From NCBI GenBank assembly GCA_031310005.1, contig CM062386.1, forward strand, positions 2,976,001 to 3,040,000: a stretch of 64,000 bases of DNA, in the 5' to 3' direction. Source of the DNA: Dactylellina haptotyla (lineage: Eukaryota; Ascomycota; Orbiliomycetes; Orbiliales; Orbiliaceae). Positions within the stretch are counted from its first letter, which is position 1. Each line of letters begins with the position of its first letter. The notes below the pieces were generated by a model that saw nothing but the letters and a program-made list of their open reading frames with translations, ran no database searches and was not told the DNA's origin. Below, piece after piece: positions 63,903 to 64,000 of the stretch. The translations under genes were made by a program, and so were the position numbers.

Positions 63903-64000
63903 ATGGTGGCCGAACCGCAGCCGCGCAAGTCCTTCCAGGCACCGCCGCAGCATATTCCCGGCTTCACAACGGACTTCAACCCAAAGGCCGTCCAGCACGC
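63903..64000 (+). CDS. Partial plus-strand gene cut by the window end
   Basis: An ATG at 63903 opens a frame without stop to the window end (32 codons), beginning MVAEPQPRKSFQAPPQHIP. The context acacgATGG is reasonable and codon use is GC-rich, like the well-expressed genes in the window. Too short to identify. Confidence 0.5.
   Translation, partial: MVAEPQPRKSFQAPPQHIPGFTTDFNPKAVQH

Noticed and set aside
1-64000. Search for transposons, retroelement fragments and CRISPR arrays.
   Set aside because: No transposase, reverse transcriptase, integrase, terminal repeats or regularly spaced repeats recognised.

Overview
This window looks like nuclear DNA of a filamentous ascomycete (Pezizomycotina). 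Genes are spaced loosely, coding exons are split by short introns (about 45-120 bp) with GTAAGT/GTATGT-type donors and CTAAC/CTGAC-like branch sites. The gene families are typically fungal: Zn2Cys6 regulator, RTA1 membrane protein, OPT transporter, WSC domains, Clr5/ankyrin protein, F-box proteins. No rRNA, tRNA, CRISPR array or recognisable transposon was found. All exon joins below were read by eye from splice consensus and frame continuity; there is no transcript evidence.

Layout. 0.8-4.5 kb: a beta-class-like glutathione S-transferase, an Asn-glycosylation-rich secreted protein and a Cys-rich membrane-tailed protein, all on the minus strand. 5.8-11.6 kb: one very large minus-strand gene of about 20 exons encoding a secreted protein with granulin-like Cys-rich repeats, three WSC domains, a Ser/Thr-rich linker, a hydrophobic segment and a subtilisin (S8) module whose catalytic Asp position reads Glu. 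12.5-16 kb: two F-box proteins flanking a small ORF that resembles the N-terminal Goodbye domain of fungal NLR proteins. 17.5-19.2 kb: a ZZ-finger/coiled-coil protein with a small spliced Asn/Gly-rich C-terminal exon. 19.2-23.4 kb is gene-poor. 23.4-25.8 kb: an OPT oligopeptide transporter. 27-30.6 kb: a DEDDh exonuclease-like protein with a changed motif I, and an Osh/KES1-type oxysterol-binding protein. 31.4-34.9 kb: a Clr5-like/ankyrin protein. 36.7-41.9 kb: a polytopic membrane protein, a carboxypeptidase Y-like S10 protein with both carboxylate-binding Glu positions changed, and the 60S biogenesis factor Rei1. 42.4-48.9 kb: a protein with a strong SUMO-interaction motif, a four-TM protein, a third F-box gene and a small Cys-rich protein. 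51.1-57 kb: a D-xylose/dihydrodiol dehydrogenase convergent with a Zn2Cys6 regulator, then an RTA1 protein. 58-63 kb: a second, canonical S10 carboxypeptidase and an archaemetzincin. A partial plus-strand gene runs off the right end.

Together the genes suggest a fungus with secreted or vacuolar proteolysis coupled to peptide uptake (S8, two S10, OPT), lipid handling (oxysterol binding, RTA1), sugar or aromatic-diol oxidation, and a set of fast-evolving F-box, NLR-like, ZZ and ankyrin genes of the kind found in fungal self/non-self or signalling repertoires. That functional link is inference; no operon-like cluster is visible. The best candidates for something undescribed are the WSC/granulin/S8 protein, the ZZ protein with an alternative amyloid-like tail, and the S10 protein with the altered substrate-binding site.
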